From: CABMKH01 sp040797625
Lineage (GTDB): Bacteria; Bacillota; Clostridia; Tissierellales; Tissierellaceae
Direction of reading: 5' to 3'
Length of the DNA stretch: 64,000 nucleotides
Assembly: GCA_052067355.1 (NCBI GenBank)
Contig: JBQHQH010000001.1
Coordinates: 62,001 to 126,000 of the forward strand
Shown piece after piece: positions 27,416 to 35,448 of the stretch (the first letter of the stretch is position 1; each line of letters begins with the position of its first letter). The position numbers and the translations under genes are program-made. Under the pieces are notes generated by a model. It saw only the letters and a program-made list of their open reading frames with translations, did not search any database and was not told the DNA's origin.

Positions 27416-28747
27416 TTAAGAAATCTCCTTTTTACTATCTTGGATTCTTACTAAAGTCAATACAAATGAAACCAATATCCAAAAGGTGATTATTATCTTT
27501 GGAAGATAGAGAATATTTTCTACAGCACCATGAAGTAGAACTCCTCCTAATCCTGATAAAACTCCTGCAGACATGATACTTATATATCTATCTTCTACCC
27601 TAATTAATTTATTGATACCATATTTAAATAAGATAAACAAGAGTAATAGAAAAACCAATAAGCCTGGTATACCCATTTCAGCAGCTGTTTCTAAGTAAGT
27701 ATTATGAGCATGAAATGTAGGCATTGTCCTTATATATGTTTCAAAAGTCTGTTTAAATGGCAAATGTCCAAATCCAACTCCTGCTATCCAATGATCTCTT
27801 ATGATATCAATAGTTATATCCCACATCTCTATTCTATAAGCATTTGATGTATCGCTTAAATTTTTTATACTTAATATCCTATTTATTATAGTCTGTGGCA
27901 AAAGATATACACCTGCCAATGTTATAGGTACCAATGTCAATAATAATCTCTTTTCAACTAATAAGATAAAGATCAAAGCTGAAAAGGCAAATCCCAACCA
28001 TCCACCACGAGATAAGGTCAATACCAGCGCTAAAGACATAGCCAAAGTTGTACCTAAAAATATTACCTTCTTATGCATTCTCTTGCTATGCCAAAACAAG
28101 GATACAGACAATGGTATTGTCATTATCAAATATTCTGCTAATATATTTGGATTATGAAATACTGAATAAACCCTAGTCCTAATATCTGGATTATTCTCTA
28201 CATCTAACCAAGCAGCATCTATCTCTACTCCCACTACATACTGATATAAGCCGTATAGTGCTACTAGAGTAGCTGAAAACACTAACATTACTACTATCTT
28301 ATTGAAATCTTCTTTATTTTTAATGCTATTCGTCATGACGAATAAAAAACTAATTCCCCCTAGGTGCAATGCCAAATCCCTAAAACTACCAGTTGGATTT
28401 ATAGATGTAATTGTAGATATTACAATTATAATTCCATATAGTATAATAGGAAAATCTATGGGATTCTGAGTCAACAGCTGATGTTCCTTAAAGGTCTCAC
28501 CATAGAAAAACACTCCAACTAAGAAAAACATAAATAACAAACTCAACATATCTGGTAAAAACGGCAATACAAATACACTAGCCATAAGTCCCAATCTTAT
28601 ATCATATAGAATTAAGGCAATACCTATCAAACCTATTGCACCTAAAGCTAAATATTTTAAGGAGACAATATTATATAAGGTAAAAAAAACTATCCCTAAT
28701 AAAAAAGGTATAAATTTTCCTATGTTTCTACCTTGTTCTACCACCAT
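27416..28747 (-). CDS. O-antigen ligase/Wzy-like polysaccharide membrane protein
   Basis: A 443-residue protein with 10-12 predicted membrane helices and a large outer loop. The loop carries the Wzy_C-type pattern TLSRGGWLG and, later, GVGFGHLPF and HAHNTYLETAAEMGIPG, which is a common mark of O-antigen ligases and polymerases. It probably joins or polymerises the surface polysaccharide made by this operon. It overlaps the preceding membrane protein gene by ten bases. Confidence 0.85.
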   Translation of the reverse strand: MVVEQGRNIGKFIPFLLGIVFFTLYNIVSLKYLALGAIGLIGIALILYDIRLGLMASVFVLPFLPDMLSLLFMFFLVGVFFYGETFKEHQLLTQNPIDFPIILYGIIIVISTITSINPTGSFRDLALHLGGISFLFVMTNSIKNKEDFNKIVVMLVFSATLVALYGLYQYVVGVEIDAAWLDVENNPDIRTRVYSVFHNPNILAEYLIMTIPLSVSLFWHSKRMHKKVIFLGTTLAMSLALVLTLSRGGWLGFAFSALIFILLVEKRLLLTLVPITLAGVYLLPQTIINRILSIKNLSDTSNAYRIEMWDITIDIIRDHWIAGVGFGHLPFKQTFETYIRTMPTFHAHNTYLETAAEMGIPGLLVFLLLLFILFKYGINKLIRVEDRYISIMSAGVLSGLGGVLLHGAVENILYLPKIIITFWILVSFVLTLVRIQDSKKEIS

Positions 28748-29292
28748 TGATCTCCCCCTTCATCTATAGTAAATAAACTTTCAATAAACTTATATACATA
28801 TGAACTATTTAAAATTTCTTTTATATTGTCTTTTAGAGATATGGTCACTAAAGATCCTATTATCAAGATTATGGAGATGATAGTTGTCCTTCCCAAGAGA
28901 TATCCGTCTAAAAACTTTCTTACGATAACTCCCGTACAAAAAAAGAATATAAACATTGAGATTGTCCCTATGACCTTTATATCATCCTTGAATAGCACAG
29001 ATATATTTTTGTGAACAAAGCTAGTCTTTCCACTCTTCTTCATATATCTATTTATTCCAGTCCAAATCTTTTCATAAATCTTCGCTAACCAAGAATATAT
29101 CCTATAAAATACACTCTTTTCGATTATATGATTGTCCTTTGTAAATATATCTTTAACAATGGACCCCTTAAACATAAAAGCAAAGACTTTCTTTATTCCA
29201 TCTATTATCTTCTTAATTAAACTACCTTCATATAGAGATACAAAGATATTCCATATCTTTACTAAAAATCCAACAACAAGACTGTTATACAT
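28738..29292 (-). CDS. membrane protein of unknown function
   Basis: A 184-residue protein not assigned to a family. The first 95 residues are amphipathic and rich in Lys, Ile and Phe with repeated GSL/GSI-IK(K/D)I(I/F) segments. Two hydrophobic helices follow near residues 108-130 and 138-150, then a soluble tail ending GGDQWW. Its reading frame overlaps the ligase-like gene. It is fixed within the polysaccharide operon and may be an accessory membrane factor. Confidence 0.6.
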   Translation of the reverse strand: MYNSLVVGFLVKIWNIFVSLYEGSLIKKIIDGIKKVFAFMFKGSIVKDIFTKDNHIIEKSVFYRIYSWLAKIYEKIWTGINRYMKKSGKTSFVHKNISVLFKDDIKVIGTISMFIFFFCTGVIVRKFLDGYLLGRTTIISIILIIGSLVTISLKDNIKEILNSSYVYKFIESLFTIDEGGDQWW

Positions 29293-29307
29293 GTCATCAC
29301 TCCTAGT

Positions 29308-29793
29308 TTAGTCCAGTACTTCCATACCAACTACTGTTCCAAAGAATGCTATTTTCTTATTTTTTAATCTATATTGTACCCCAATTCTAGTATGCTCTCC
29401 ACCTACTATGATGACATCAGGATTGTCTTTTACATCTGCTTCTACTTTAAAAGTCACTACATATTTATTTGGAACTTCTGCATCTACCCATTTTCCATCT
29501 AACTCTACTGGTTCTTTATATGGCTCATAATTAGCTTCAACTATCTTTCCTACATATCCCCCTCTATCATAGTGATATATTGGGTCCCCTACAACGATGT
29601 TTTCTACTGCCATCATTCTTATATCTGAAACTTCATAAGTAATTATTGCTTTAGAATCTTCATTAGCTACTATTGGCCTAGACTTCATCCTCTTTGCTCC
29701 GCCTACTAACAACAACCCAACTACTAACAATACAGTCAAATCTATAACATTTATTATCCCAAATAGTTTACCTTTCTCATTGATTATCTTCAT
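29308..29793 (-). CDS. DUF4330 family protein
   Basis: A 161-residue protein with one N-terminal helix (NVIDLTVLLVVGLLLVGG) and an outer domain with beta-rich segments, matching DUF4330 proteins found in clostridial and cyanobacterial polysaccharide loci. GKLFGIINVIDL at the start is characteristic. The ATG overlaps the stop of the glycosyltransferase gene (ATGA), so the two are translationally coupled. The function is unknown. Confidence 0.75.
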   Translation of the reverse strand: MKIINEKGKLFGIINVIDLTVLLVVGLLLVGGAKRMKSRPIVANEDSKAIITYEVSDIRMMAVENIVVGDPIYHYDRGGYVGKIVEANYEPYKEPVELDGKWVDAEVPNKYVVTFKVEADVKDNPDVIIVGGEHTRIGVQYRLKNKKIAFFGTVVGMEVLD

Positions 29794-30920
29794 CTTTTAG
29801 TCCTCCATCTTTCTATAATTTCTTTGTATATATATACATGAGTCTTTGCCATAGAATCAGAAGAAAATCTCTCTTCCACTTCTCTATATAGCTTTTCCCC
29901 CATATCTTCTATTTTACTCCTATCATCTAATAGACTCTCTATCTTTTCAGATAATGCCAGACTATCCTTGATATCTATTAGATACCCATTGTAGCCATCT
30001 TTTATTAACTGACTTACACCTCCTACTTTAGTAGATATTATCATCTTCTTCATCATAGCTCCCTCTAAAATTACATAGGGAAAGCTCTCACTTATAGAAG
30101 TCAACACATTTATATCTATAGTATTGAAAAATGAATAGGGATCATTCACATGTCTGAGAAAATGAACATAGTCCTCTATGCCAAACTCTTTAACCATGCT
30201 CTTTAATCTATCTCCATCATTTCCATCTCCTGCAATTAAAAATAATACATCTTTTCTATTTTCTAACACTTTAGCCGCTGCCCTAATAAAAGTCTCATGA
30301 TCTTTTACCAGATCCAGACGTGCAGCTATACCAACTATAACCTTGTCCTTACCATCTATACCATATCTTTGAAGAAATTCTTCTCTTGAAACATATTTAG
30401 GGCTTACATCTAAATCTATTCCATTATACGCTATATAGATACTATCTGGTTTAAACCCTCTTTCAATGAGCATATCCTTGAAATTATCAGATATGGCAAT
30501 ATAATAGTTGAATTTCTTTAGCGCTATGGTATTTAAAGTAGTAAATACTAGTCGCTTATAAAAATTATCCTTGAAATCTAATCTATAGTCACTATGAATT
30601 GTAGTGATCATAGGTCTGTCTATCTTCCTTTTCAAAAACATCCCTACAAAATTTGCCCTTGCACCATGACAGTGAATGACATCATAGTTATTTTCTTTAA
30701 TCTCTCTTACTAGTCTATTGACTACTGACATATCAGACCTACTCTTTTGCTTATATACCTCTATATCTATATTTGCCTTTTTTACATCTTCATAGAATGT
30801 ATCTTCAATAAAGCATATTACCTTTGCATCTATAATCTTATTTAATCCCTTTACTAAAGAAATCAGATGGGTCTTTGCTCCACCTGTATCGCCTCCACTT
30901 ATTAAATGAAGTACTTTCAT
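29790..30920 (-). CDS. glycosyltransferase family 4
   Basis: A 376-residue GT-B glycosyltransferase. The N-terminal HLISGGDTGGAKTHLI loop, the middle VIVGIAARLDLVKDHETFI and the C-terminal ESFPYVILEGAMM (EX7E type) and KVGGVSQLI are visible. It transfers a sugar from a nucleotide donor to the growing wall polysaccharide; donor and acceptor are unknown. It appears to be the first enzyme gene of the operon that runs down to tagA. Confidence 0.9.
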   Translation of the reverse strand: MKVLHLISGGDTGGAKTHLISLVKGLNKIIDAKVICFIEDTFYEDVKKANIDIEVYKQKSRSDMSVVNRLVREIKENNYDVIHCHGARANFVGMFLKRKIDRPMITTIHSDYRLDFKDNFYKRLVFTTLNTIALKKFNYYIAISDNFKDMLIERGFKPDSIYIAYNGIDLDVSPKYVSREEFLQRYGIDGKDKVIVGIAARLDLVKDHETFIRAAAKVLENRKDVLFLIAGDGNDGDRLKSMVKEFGIEDYVHFLRHVNDPYSFFNTIDINVLTSISESFPYVILEGAMMKKMIISTKVGGVSQLIKDGYNGYLIDIKDSLALSEKIESLLDDRSKIEDMGEKLYREVEERFSSDSMAKTHVYIYKEIIERWRTKR

Positions 30921-30955
30921 TCTGTAGAATACCCTCCCTTCAATCCAACTCTATC

Positions 30956-31420
30956 CTATTTTATTTCATATTTTCCTCTTACCATAAATATAGAGTTGGA
31001 GATAGCATAAGCTCCTCTTCCATCATCTCTAGGAATCACTATTAAATGATTATAGGGCAATAGTTCACCACTATTATCAAGATCTTTTCCATCAGTTACG
31101 TCTACTAATCCCCTATCTACTTCAACTCCATAAGGTAATGACTTTCCTCCTCTTAATATGATCTCTGTACCAGCCCCTCCTATTAAGTACTCTCCTACTT
31201 CTAGTTCAACTACTGATAGCTCGTCTGTAGTATTTTCTCCTTTAGAACTTCCAGTCTTTGCATCTATGTACTCCTTTAATTGCTCCACCTTATTATTTAC
31301 ATAACTCATACTTACTAAAGGATCACTATCGGATCCTGGTTCTGAGAATACTATAGTAGATCCAATGAGCATAGCAGTTACTCCTACCCCTAAAAGCGAT
31401 CTCTTTATCTTACTCTTCAT
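30956..31420 (-). CDS. secreted protein of unknown function
   Basis: A 154-residue protein with a Sec-type signal peptide (VGVTAMLIGSTIVFSEP) followed by DPLVSMSYVNNKVEQLKEYID, a segment I recall from several clostridial secreted proteins, then a Gly-rich beta domain (VGEYLIGGAGTEIILRGGKSL). No named function. ATG at 31420 has GGGAGG upstream; the ATG at 31435 overlaps that ribosome site. It lies 35 bases ahead of the GT4 gene and may lead the polysaccharide operon. Confidence 0.65.
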   Translation of the reverse strand: MKSKIKRSLLGVGVTAMLIGSTIVFSEPGSDSDPLVSMSYVNNKVEQLKEYIDAKTGSSKGENTTDELSVVELEVGEYLIGGAGTEIILRGGKSLPYGVEVDRGLVDVTDGKDLDNSGELLPYNHLIVIPRDDGRGAYAISNSIFMVRGKYEIK

Positions 31421-31470
31421 ATGCTTTCCTCCCATAGTTCATACATTCTTTTTCTATTATACTATAAAAC

Positions 31471-31545
31471 CAATAAAAAATAAGCATTATTTAATGCTTA
31501 TTTTTTTAATATGTATTTAAATTTTACTACCTTAAGGATACAGCC
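31471..31545. repeat. duplicate of the mazF 3' end and terminator (left copy)
   Basis: About 75 bases match 35901-35980 with only a few changes: a different hairpin loop, one T/C change and small gaps. The copy includes the last codons of mazF (the ACTACCTTAAGGATAC stretch on the plus strand) and its AT-rich terminator hairpin, but the rest of mazF is absent. Together with the other copy it brackets the toxin-immunity island. The hairpin may also stop transcripts leaving the island. Confidence 0.85.
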
Positions 31546-31654
31546 TATATTCTATCCTTTGTTAAGAACTTTACAAGTTTCTGGTATTGAATTGGACCAA
31601 TGTAGTAGTTTATCTAATTTACCAATGTTTTTTTAATCTATATTAAACAATTTT

Positions 31655-31798
31655 TTAAATAGATATGTTGATATCTGTATTAAATGTTAATTCATCATTA
31701 TCTTTTATCATCCTATCTACTGCTGGAATTTTAAATTCATATGCAGAATCATCATATTTCATTCTTTTATTAAAATAAACAGATTTAATATATATCAT
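31655..31798 (-). pseudogene. N-terminal stub of an AAA family ATPase
   Basis: A 47-residue open frame with a good ribosome site (AGGTG seven bases before ATG). The sequence begins MIYIKSVYFNKRMKYD and continues with EFKIPAVDRMIKDNDELTF, the usual opening of RecF/SMC-like AAA ATPases up to just before the Walker A loop. It then stops in TAA, so the P-loop and everything after are missing. Probably a recombination remnant at the edge of the island. Confidence 0.55.
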
Positions 31799-31871
31799 AA
31801 TTAATCACCTGTATAAAAATAAAATATCTTCTAAAAGTTTACCTGAAACCACGAAATTCCTTATACTCTTT

Positions 31872-32306
31872 TTAATCTTGCATATAGATTTTCTTATTTC
31901 CAAGAAAATCATCTCTTATTCTCCAATAGACACTTTTGGCTGAAATCCAAGTATGGCAATCTTTATCAGCTTCATGGATTTCGTAATCCCTTGCACTCCA
32001 AAAAAATATATTATCATATAAATAGAGGTGTGCTATCATTATATCTACGAACTCATTTTCTCCTTCTGGTTTAATATTAATCTGAATAACATCCCTGAAT
32101 TCTATTTCTATTGCCGAAGGATTTTCCCATTGCCGTTGAAAAAGAAATCTAGCGATAGGTTGTCCTAAAGCATGCATTGATAGATCCTCTTGAACATAAC
32201 CACCAGAAGAAAAGCAAATTTCTTTTAAGCAGCTATCATGAAAATTACCAAAGATATCATTAAGATAATCTACGTCCTCTTTTGAATTTACTTCAATCCA
32301 ATCCAT
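31872..32306 (-). CDS. probable immunity protein, Rhs island
   Basis: A 144-residue soluble acidic protein beginning MDWIEVNSKEDVDYLNDI, with FGNFHDSCLKEICF and LFQRQWENPSAIEIEFRDV. I recall similar small proteins next to polymorphic toxins but cannot name the family. The ATG at 32306 is preferred: GAGGTG is ten bases upstream, and the longer open frame above it runs through the wreck of a toxin gene in the wrong frame. Its partner toxin is the broken one immediately upstream, which leaves this as an orphan immunity gene. Confidence 0.6.
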   Translation of the reverse strand: MDWIEVNSKEDVDYLNDIFGNFHDSCLKEICFSSGGYVQEDLSMHALGQPIARFLFQRQWENPSAIEIEFRDVIQINIKPEGENEFVDIMIAHLYLYDNIFFWSARDYEIHEADKDCHTWISAKSVYWRIRDDFLGNKKIYMQD

Positions 32307-32325
32307 TTCTATTCTACACCTCTTT

Positions 32326-32480
32326 CTATCGAATTCTTGGTCCATGTTCATGCGGCCATTCTGGATGCATTTTGGGATTACCATGATTGATAGATCTAAG
32401 TCCACTATTTCATTACCGCCTGACTCAAATCAACGTCTTCTAACTATATTATCATCTTTTATCCAGTATATCATATCCAT
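32326..32480 (-). pseudogene. broken Rhs-type toxin C-terminus
   Basis: Two frames must be joined to read it: WIKDDNIVRRR, a TGA stop, FESGGNEIVDLDLS, then after a one-base shift INHGNPKMHPEWPHEHGPRIR and a stop. The HGNP-x-x-HP-x-x-PH-x-H ending is a pattern seen at the end of several Rhs/CDI toxin domains. It is directly upstream of an immunity-like gene. The toxin is clearly inactive as encoded. Confidence 0.55.
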
Positions 32481-32508
32481 TTCTTTTTAAGTGGAATAGG
32501 TAATAAAC

Positions 32509-32697
32509 TTATTGCTGTTTTATTATTTTAATGCATGTAATCCAATCATTCCATACTGCTGGATCTGATGTAATACCATCTTCAAGCAATATCATATCAC
32601 CAAGCAAACTACCTATATCTTCAGAATCTGTTCTTTCATAATACATCTCTAAATACTTCACCATTGATTCAAATGCCTCTTTTATAGTTAATGTCAT
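32509..32697 (-). CDS. small immunity-like protein
   Basis: A 62-residue acidic protein: IKEAFESMVKYLEMYYERTDSEDIGSLL and the following GDM, LLEDG and DPAVWNDW (read in parts). Proteins of this pattern (YYERTxSxDIGSLLGDM) sit behind Rhs or T6SS toxins in many bacteria. It starts 23 bases after the stop of the toxin module and has AGGAGAAAT ahead of its ATG, so it is the likely antidote of that module. Confidence 0.65.
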   Translation of the reverse strand: MTLTIKEAFESMVKYLEMYYERTDSEDIGSLLGDMILLEDGITSDPAVWNDWITCIKIIKQQ

Positions 32698-32720
32698 ATT
32701 ATTTCTCCTCTATATATAAT

Positions 32721-33341
32721 TTACGGTTTAATAGGATTAGATAAACCTGTTTGAGAATTATAGCTTCTAGGTATCTTATTTATGCCACCATTTTCAATAC
32801 TCCCATTTCTAACTTTTCCCCAAGTTTGGGTTCCATCTACACTAGTTTTTGTATACCAATCATTTCCAAATCTATATTTACCAAGATAGTTCTCACCGTT
32901 ATTGACTACATCCTCTAATTTTTGCCTATTGCTCAGATTATCTTCTGCAAAGTGTCCATCTGCATCTCTAAAAATGTGATCTTTTTGTTTCTCATTAATC
33001 CTTATTTTATCCTTCTTATCTTTCTTCTTATTCTCCTTATTAGGATCACCTGTACCTCCGCTGCTTAAAAACTTCTGGAACTCTACATCATTCTTTAAAT
33101 CTTTTTCTGTTTCTCCTGCCTTTGATGGTTTAAATATTATTGATGTTGCTATTCCAGCAGGGGTTGCTTGCTTTGCTGCACTATATCCTGTTTTAGCCAT
33201 TAATTCTATAGCGGCTAAAATCTTACCAAGGTCATATAATCTTGCTCTTAGGTAATACAGTCCTGTTTTTTTGTCGTAGTATTCTCCGGAATATCTGTAT
33301 GGATTATCTATTTTTTCTTCTCCCTGTTTGTCAACTATACT
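32721..33341 (-). pseudogene. orphan Rhs C-terminal toxin module 1 (5'-truncated, intact toxin domain)
   Basis: A continuous 206-codon frame without its own start or ribosome site. It opens with the end of an Rhs core (DNPYRYSGEYYDKKTGLYYLRARLYD), continues with a linker (MAKTGYSAAKQATPAG to GGTGDPNKENKKKDKK) and ends in an intact toxin-like domain: NEKQKDHIFRDADGHFAED, FGNDWYTKTSVDGTQTW and RNGSIENGGINKIPRS. The core begins at the last bases of the preceding immunity gene, so the module was joined there by recombination. An ATG at 33200 lacks a ribosome site. Such orphan CT modules are silent until recombined onto a full rhs gene. The toxin family is not named here. Confidence 0.7.
33022..33287. 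repeat. Rhs core-linker repeat, copy 1
   Basis: About 266 bases nearly identical to 33985-34247. It covers the tail of the Rhs core and the pretoxin linker. Homology of this kind lets C-terminal toxins swap by recombination. Confidence 0.9.
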
Positions 33342-33676
33342 TCATAAAAGAATTCATCTAAAAATTCTCCTAATATATTATACTCCACTTCATAAGAATA
33401 TCGTGGATAGCCATTATTAGGATCGATAAAATCAAAGACTATCCTGAACGAGGGATTTTCTTCAAAGCATTTATTTATTATTAAACATGTTTTACTATAT
33501 TCAATCATAAAATTCTTTAACTCATATATTTCTTGAGGTTCTTTAAAAACTTCTCCTAAGAAGTTATTTTCAAAATCGAACACTATTTCTGAAATATATT
33601 TTTGTGCCTTTTCTTTCAAATTCAAAAATCCATAGATTTCATTAAAAATATCTTGTAAATCCTTCATAGTCATCAT
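33335..33676 (-). CDS. probable immunity protein, module 2
   Basis: A 113-residue acidic protein rich in Phe, Glu and Asn: MKDLQDIFNEIYGFLNLKEK and later FIDPNNGYPRYSYEVEYNI. I recognise no family; size, charge and position right behind a toxin domain suggest immunity. ATG at 33676 has AAGGTG six bases upstream; the toxin stop is at 33687. Its last codons touch the Rhs core fragment of the next module. Confidence 0.6.
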   Translation of the reverse strand: MMTMKDLQDIFNEIYGFLNLKEKAQKYISEIVFDFENNFLGEVFKEPQEIYELKNFMIEYSKTCLIINKCFEENPSFRIVFDFIDPNNGYPRYSYEVEYNILGEFLDEFFYEV

Positions 33677-33686
33677 GTATATCACC

Positions 33687-34247
33687 TTATTTTTTTATTA
33701 ATAGATCAAATACTAGCCCACCTGCATCATTTAAATATCCATAAACTCTCGCATGTCCTCCTGCTGTTGGAACTTTAATTTTATAAGTATATTCAATTCC
33801 GCCCTTTTTAATTATCTCATTTTTAGTTAATTCAATTATACCAGAAGTTCCTTCTCTTCTTGGAGCTAAACCCTTCTCCATAGCATTTTGAAATTTTTTA
33901 TCAAGTCCCATTTTTTTAATTCTCTCATCACTTTACTATCAATACTCTTATTATCTGGTAATCCACCATGACTTCTATTTTTATTCTTCTTATTCCCCTT
34001 ATTAGGATCACCTGTACCTCCGCCGCTTAAAAACTTCTGGAACTCTACATCATTCTTTAAATCTTTTTCTGTCTCTCCTGCCTTTGATGGTTTAAATATT
34101 ATTGATGTTGCTATTCCAGCAGGGGTTGCTTTCTTTGCTGCACTATATCCTGTTTTAGCCATTAATTCTATAGCGGCTAGAATCTCACCAAGATCATATT
34201 ATCTTGCTCTCAGGTAATACAGTCCTTTTTTTGTCGTAGTATTCTCC
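33687..34247 (-). pseudogene. orphan Rhs toxin module 2, frameshifted
   Basis: Same layout as module 1 but damaged. The Rhs core part has a two-base loss and a TAA where module 1 has TTA. The linker (34162 onwards, MAKTGYSAAKKATPAG to NKGNKKNKNRSHGG) runs into LPDNKSIDSKVMRELKK, then an A7 run near 33910 shifts the frame. The toxin end is read in the next frame: MGLDKKFQNAMEKGLAPRRE, then KVPTAGGHARVYGYLNDAGG and a stop at 33687. One added A would restore a single toxin. The toxin family is not recognised. Confidence 0.65.
33985..34247. repeat. Rhs core-linker repeat, copy 2
   Basis: About 263 bases matching 33022-33287 at roughly 95 percent by eye, with the small deletion and stop mutation noted for module 2. 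A shorter third trace (TTTATTTCCCTCATTAGGATCA) is at 35749-35780. Confidence 0.9.
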
Positions 34248-34272
34248 TAAATGTTCATAAGATTAAATAATT

Positions 34273-34302
34273 AGCAGCAACTGTATTTCTCCAATTGCTG
34301 CC
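34273..34302 (-). terminator. hairpin after the DUF4279 immunity gene
   Basis: GCAGCAACTG (34274-34283) and CAATTGCTGC (34292-34301) pair with one mismatch. On the minus strand the stem is followed by TAATTATTTAATC, a modest terminator 40 bases after the stop codon. Confidence 0.5.
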
Positions 34303-34341
34303 ACTTTTAATTATCTTTTATATGCAATATCCTATTTTTAA

Positions 34342-34737
34342 TCAGTCTATATATAGATCAAATCCTACTTCTGCATTGATTGAAGCTAAAAATGATATTA
34401 TTTCTCTTGTCAATACGAGCTCTGGACCATCTCCGTTTTCCATGAATACAGTAACAACAAAACCTGTTTCAGCATCATATTCTTTGCATATTTGATTTAT
34501 AATTTCTTCTTTTTCATGAAGCTTTTCTAATATCTTATCAAATTGCCATGATACTGCCTTGCAACTTTCTTTTTTTGTTTCTAATAACCAATAATTTGAA
34601 CCAAATTCTTTTATTGGAAAATCTTCCTTTTGCCTAGTCTCAGTTGGTATGATATTTATTCTCTTAGTAACATTATCAGTATTAAGCATATCACCAGATA
34701 AATAAAATGACACTCTAATTTTAGGTAATATTTCCAC
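34342..34737 (-). CDS. DUF4279 family protein, probable immunity protein
   Basis: A 131-residue protein matching DUF4279: RVSFYLSGDMLNTDNVTKRI, IPTETRQKEDFP, YWLLETKKES and VFMENGDGPELVLTREII, ending EVGFDLYID. Members are frequent beside polymorphic toxins. The GTG start at 34737 has GAGGAG nine bases upstream. Just ahead of it lies the end of an Rhs fragment (GLFK then stop). A second copy of its first 14 codons, fused to toxin linker sequence, is at 35825. Confidence 0.7.
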   Translation of the reverse strand: MEILPKIRVSFYLSGDMLNTDNVTKRINIIPTETRQKEDFPIKEFGSNYWLLETKKESCKAVSWQFDKILEKLHEKEEIINQICKEYDAETGFVVTVFMENGDGPELVLTREIISFLASINAEVGFDLYID

Positions 34738-34753
34738 TCATTTTCACTCCTCA

Positions 34754-34909
34754 TTATTTAAATAAACCATTAGCAATTTTGATACTTGTGTTTCTAATTG
34801 ATACATCTCCATGTCCGTTGAATAGGTAATAGGCTTTTATTCTTTTCTGTATTAAATTTACTTGGCTATCATAGTCATACGATAAAGATGAAATCGGATT
34901 TGGCGGCTT
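34754..34909 (-). pseudogene. Rhs core fragment with short C-terminal tail
   Basis: A frame without a start reads PNPISSLSYDYDSQ, then KAYYLFNGHGDV, then SIRNTSIKIANGLFK and a stop. YYLFNGHGDV is a typical Rhs core strand motif. The protein upstream of it is lost into unrelated DNA. Confidence 0.55.
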
Positions 34910-35084
34910 TCTGTGAAAGGGTCTTACCATTCAAAATGCAAACTCAAAATGTGTTTCGTCACCTCAATTTATGGAATAAACCATTGGGTCGAAAACCATG
35001 TAGGTTAAAGGAGCGGGGTCGTTGCTGACTCAAAGTGAGAAAGCATTATTAACCTTTGTGAATCTCTGCATGAAATTTGCTTTT
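34910..35084. other. unexplained island sequence without a gene
   Basis: About 175 bases that code for nothing I can recognise in any frame. The GC content is visibly higher than around it (for example GGAGCGGGGTCGTTGCTGAC). It could be the end of a lost mobile element or a fragment of a foreign gene. Confidence 0.4.
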
Positions 35085-35447
35085 TTATTGTGAATTAAAT
35101 TTTCTTATCTCTTCAATCACTTTTTTAGAAAGTTCACCATAATTATTATTTAGTAAAATAGAGTTTCTGTACTCATATTCAATTCGTTCAAGAATACTAA
35201 AAGCAATAACTTCATTACTATATTTAATATTCAATTCTAATATCCTCTCTATAAATTTTAATATTTTAACCACTTCTGGTTCATTATTTTGCTCAATACA
35301 TTCTATTAGATAAGGTGCGAGTACATCACCATATACTGTATGAGAACCTGTATCATCGTCTTCTTGCCATTCTACTTCCTCATTATATTTATCAATTAAG
35401 TTCGGAAAGTTCTCAATAAGCATCATATTTAGTTTCTTGCTATTCAC
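35085..35447 (-). CDS. probable immunity protein, module 3
   Basis: A 120-residue acidic protein: LIENFPNLIDKYNEEVEW, HTVYGDVLAPYLIECIEQNN, EVVKILKFIERILEL and VIAFSILERIEYEYRNSILL. This pattern resembles DUF7674-type immunity proteins, a weak match from memory. The GTG start at 35447 lies one base after the toxin stop codon, inside the tight spacing usual for toxin/immunity pairs. Confidence 0.6.
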   Translation of the reverse strand: MNSKKLNMMLIENFPNLIDKYNEEVEWQEDDDTGSHTVYGDVLAPYLIECIEQNNEPEVVKILKFIERILELNIKYSNEVIAFSILERIEYEYRNSILLNNNYGELSKKVIEEIRKFNSQ

Positions 35448-35448
35448 T

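Noticed and set aside
32307..32405. 33-codon N-terminal extension of the immunity gene
   Set aside because: It is toxin relic read out of frame; a ribosome site lies before the ATG at 32306.
33335..33341. TTGACA near 33331 as a promoter for toxin module 1
   Set aside because: It is part of the Rhs core codons and has no -10 at the proper distance.
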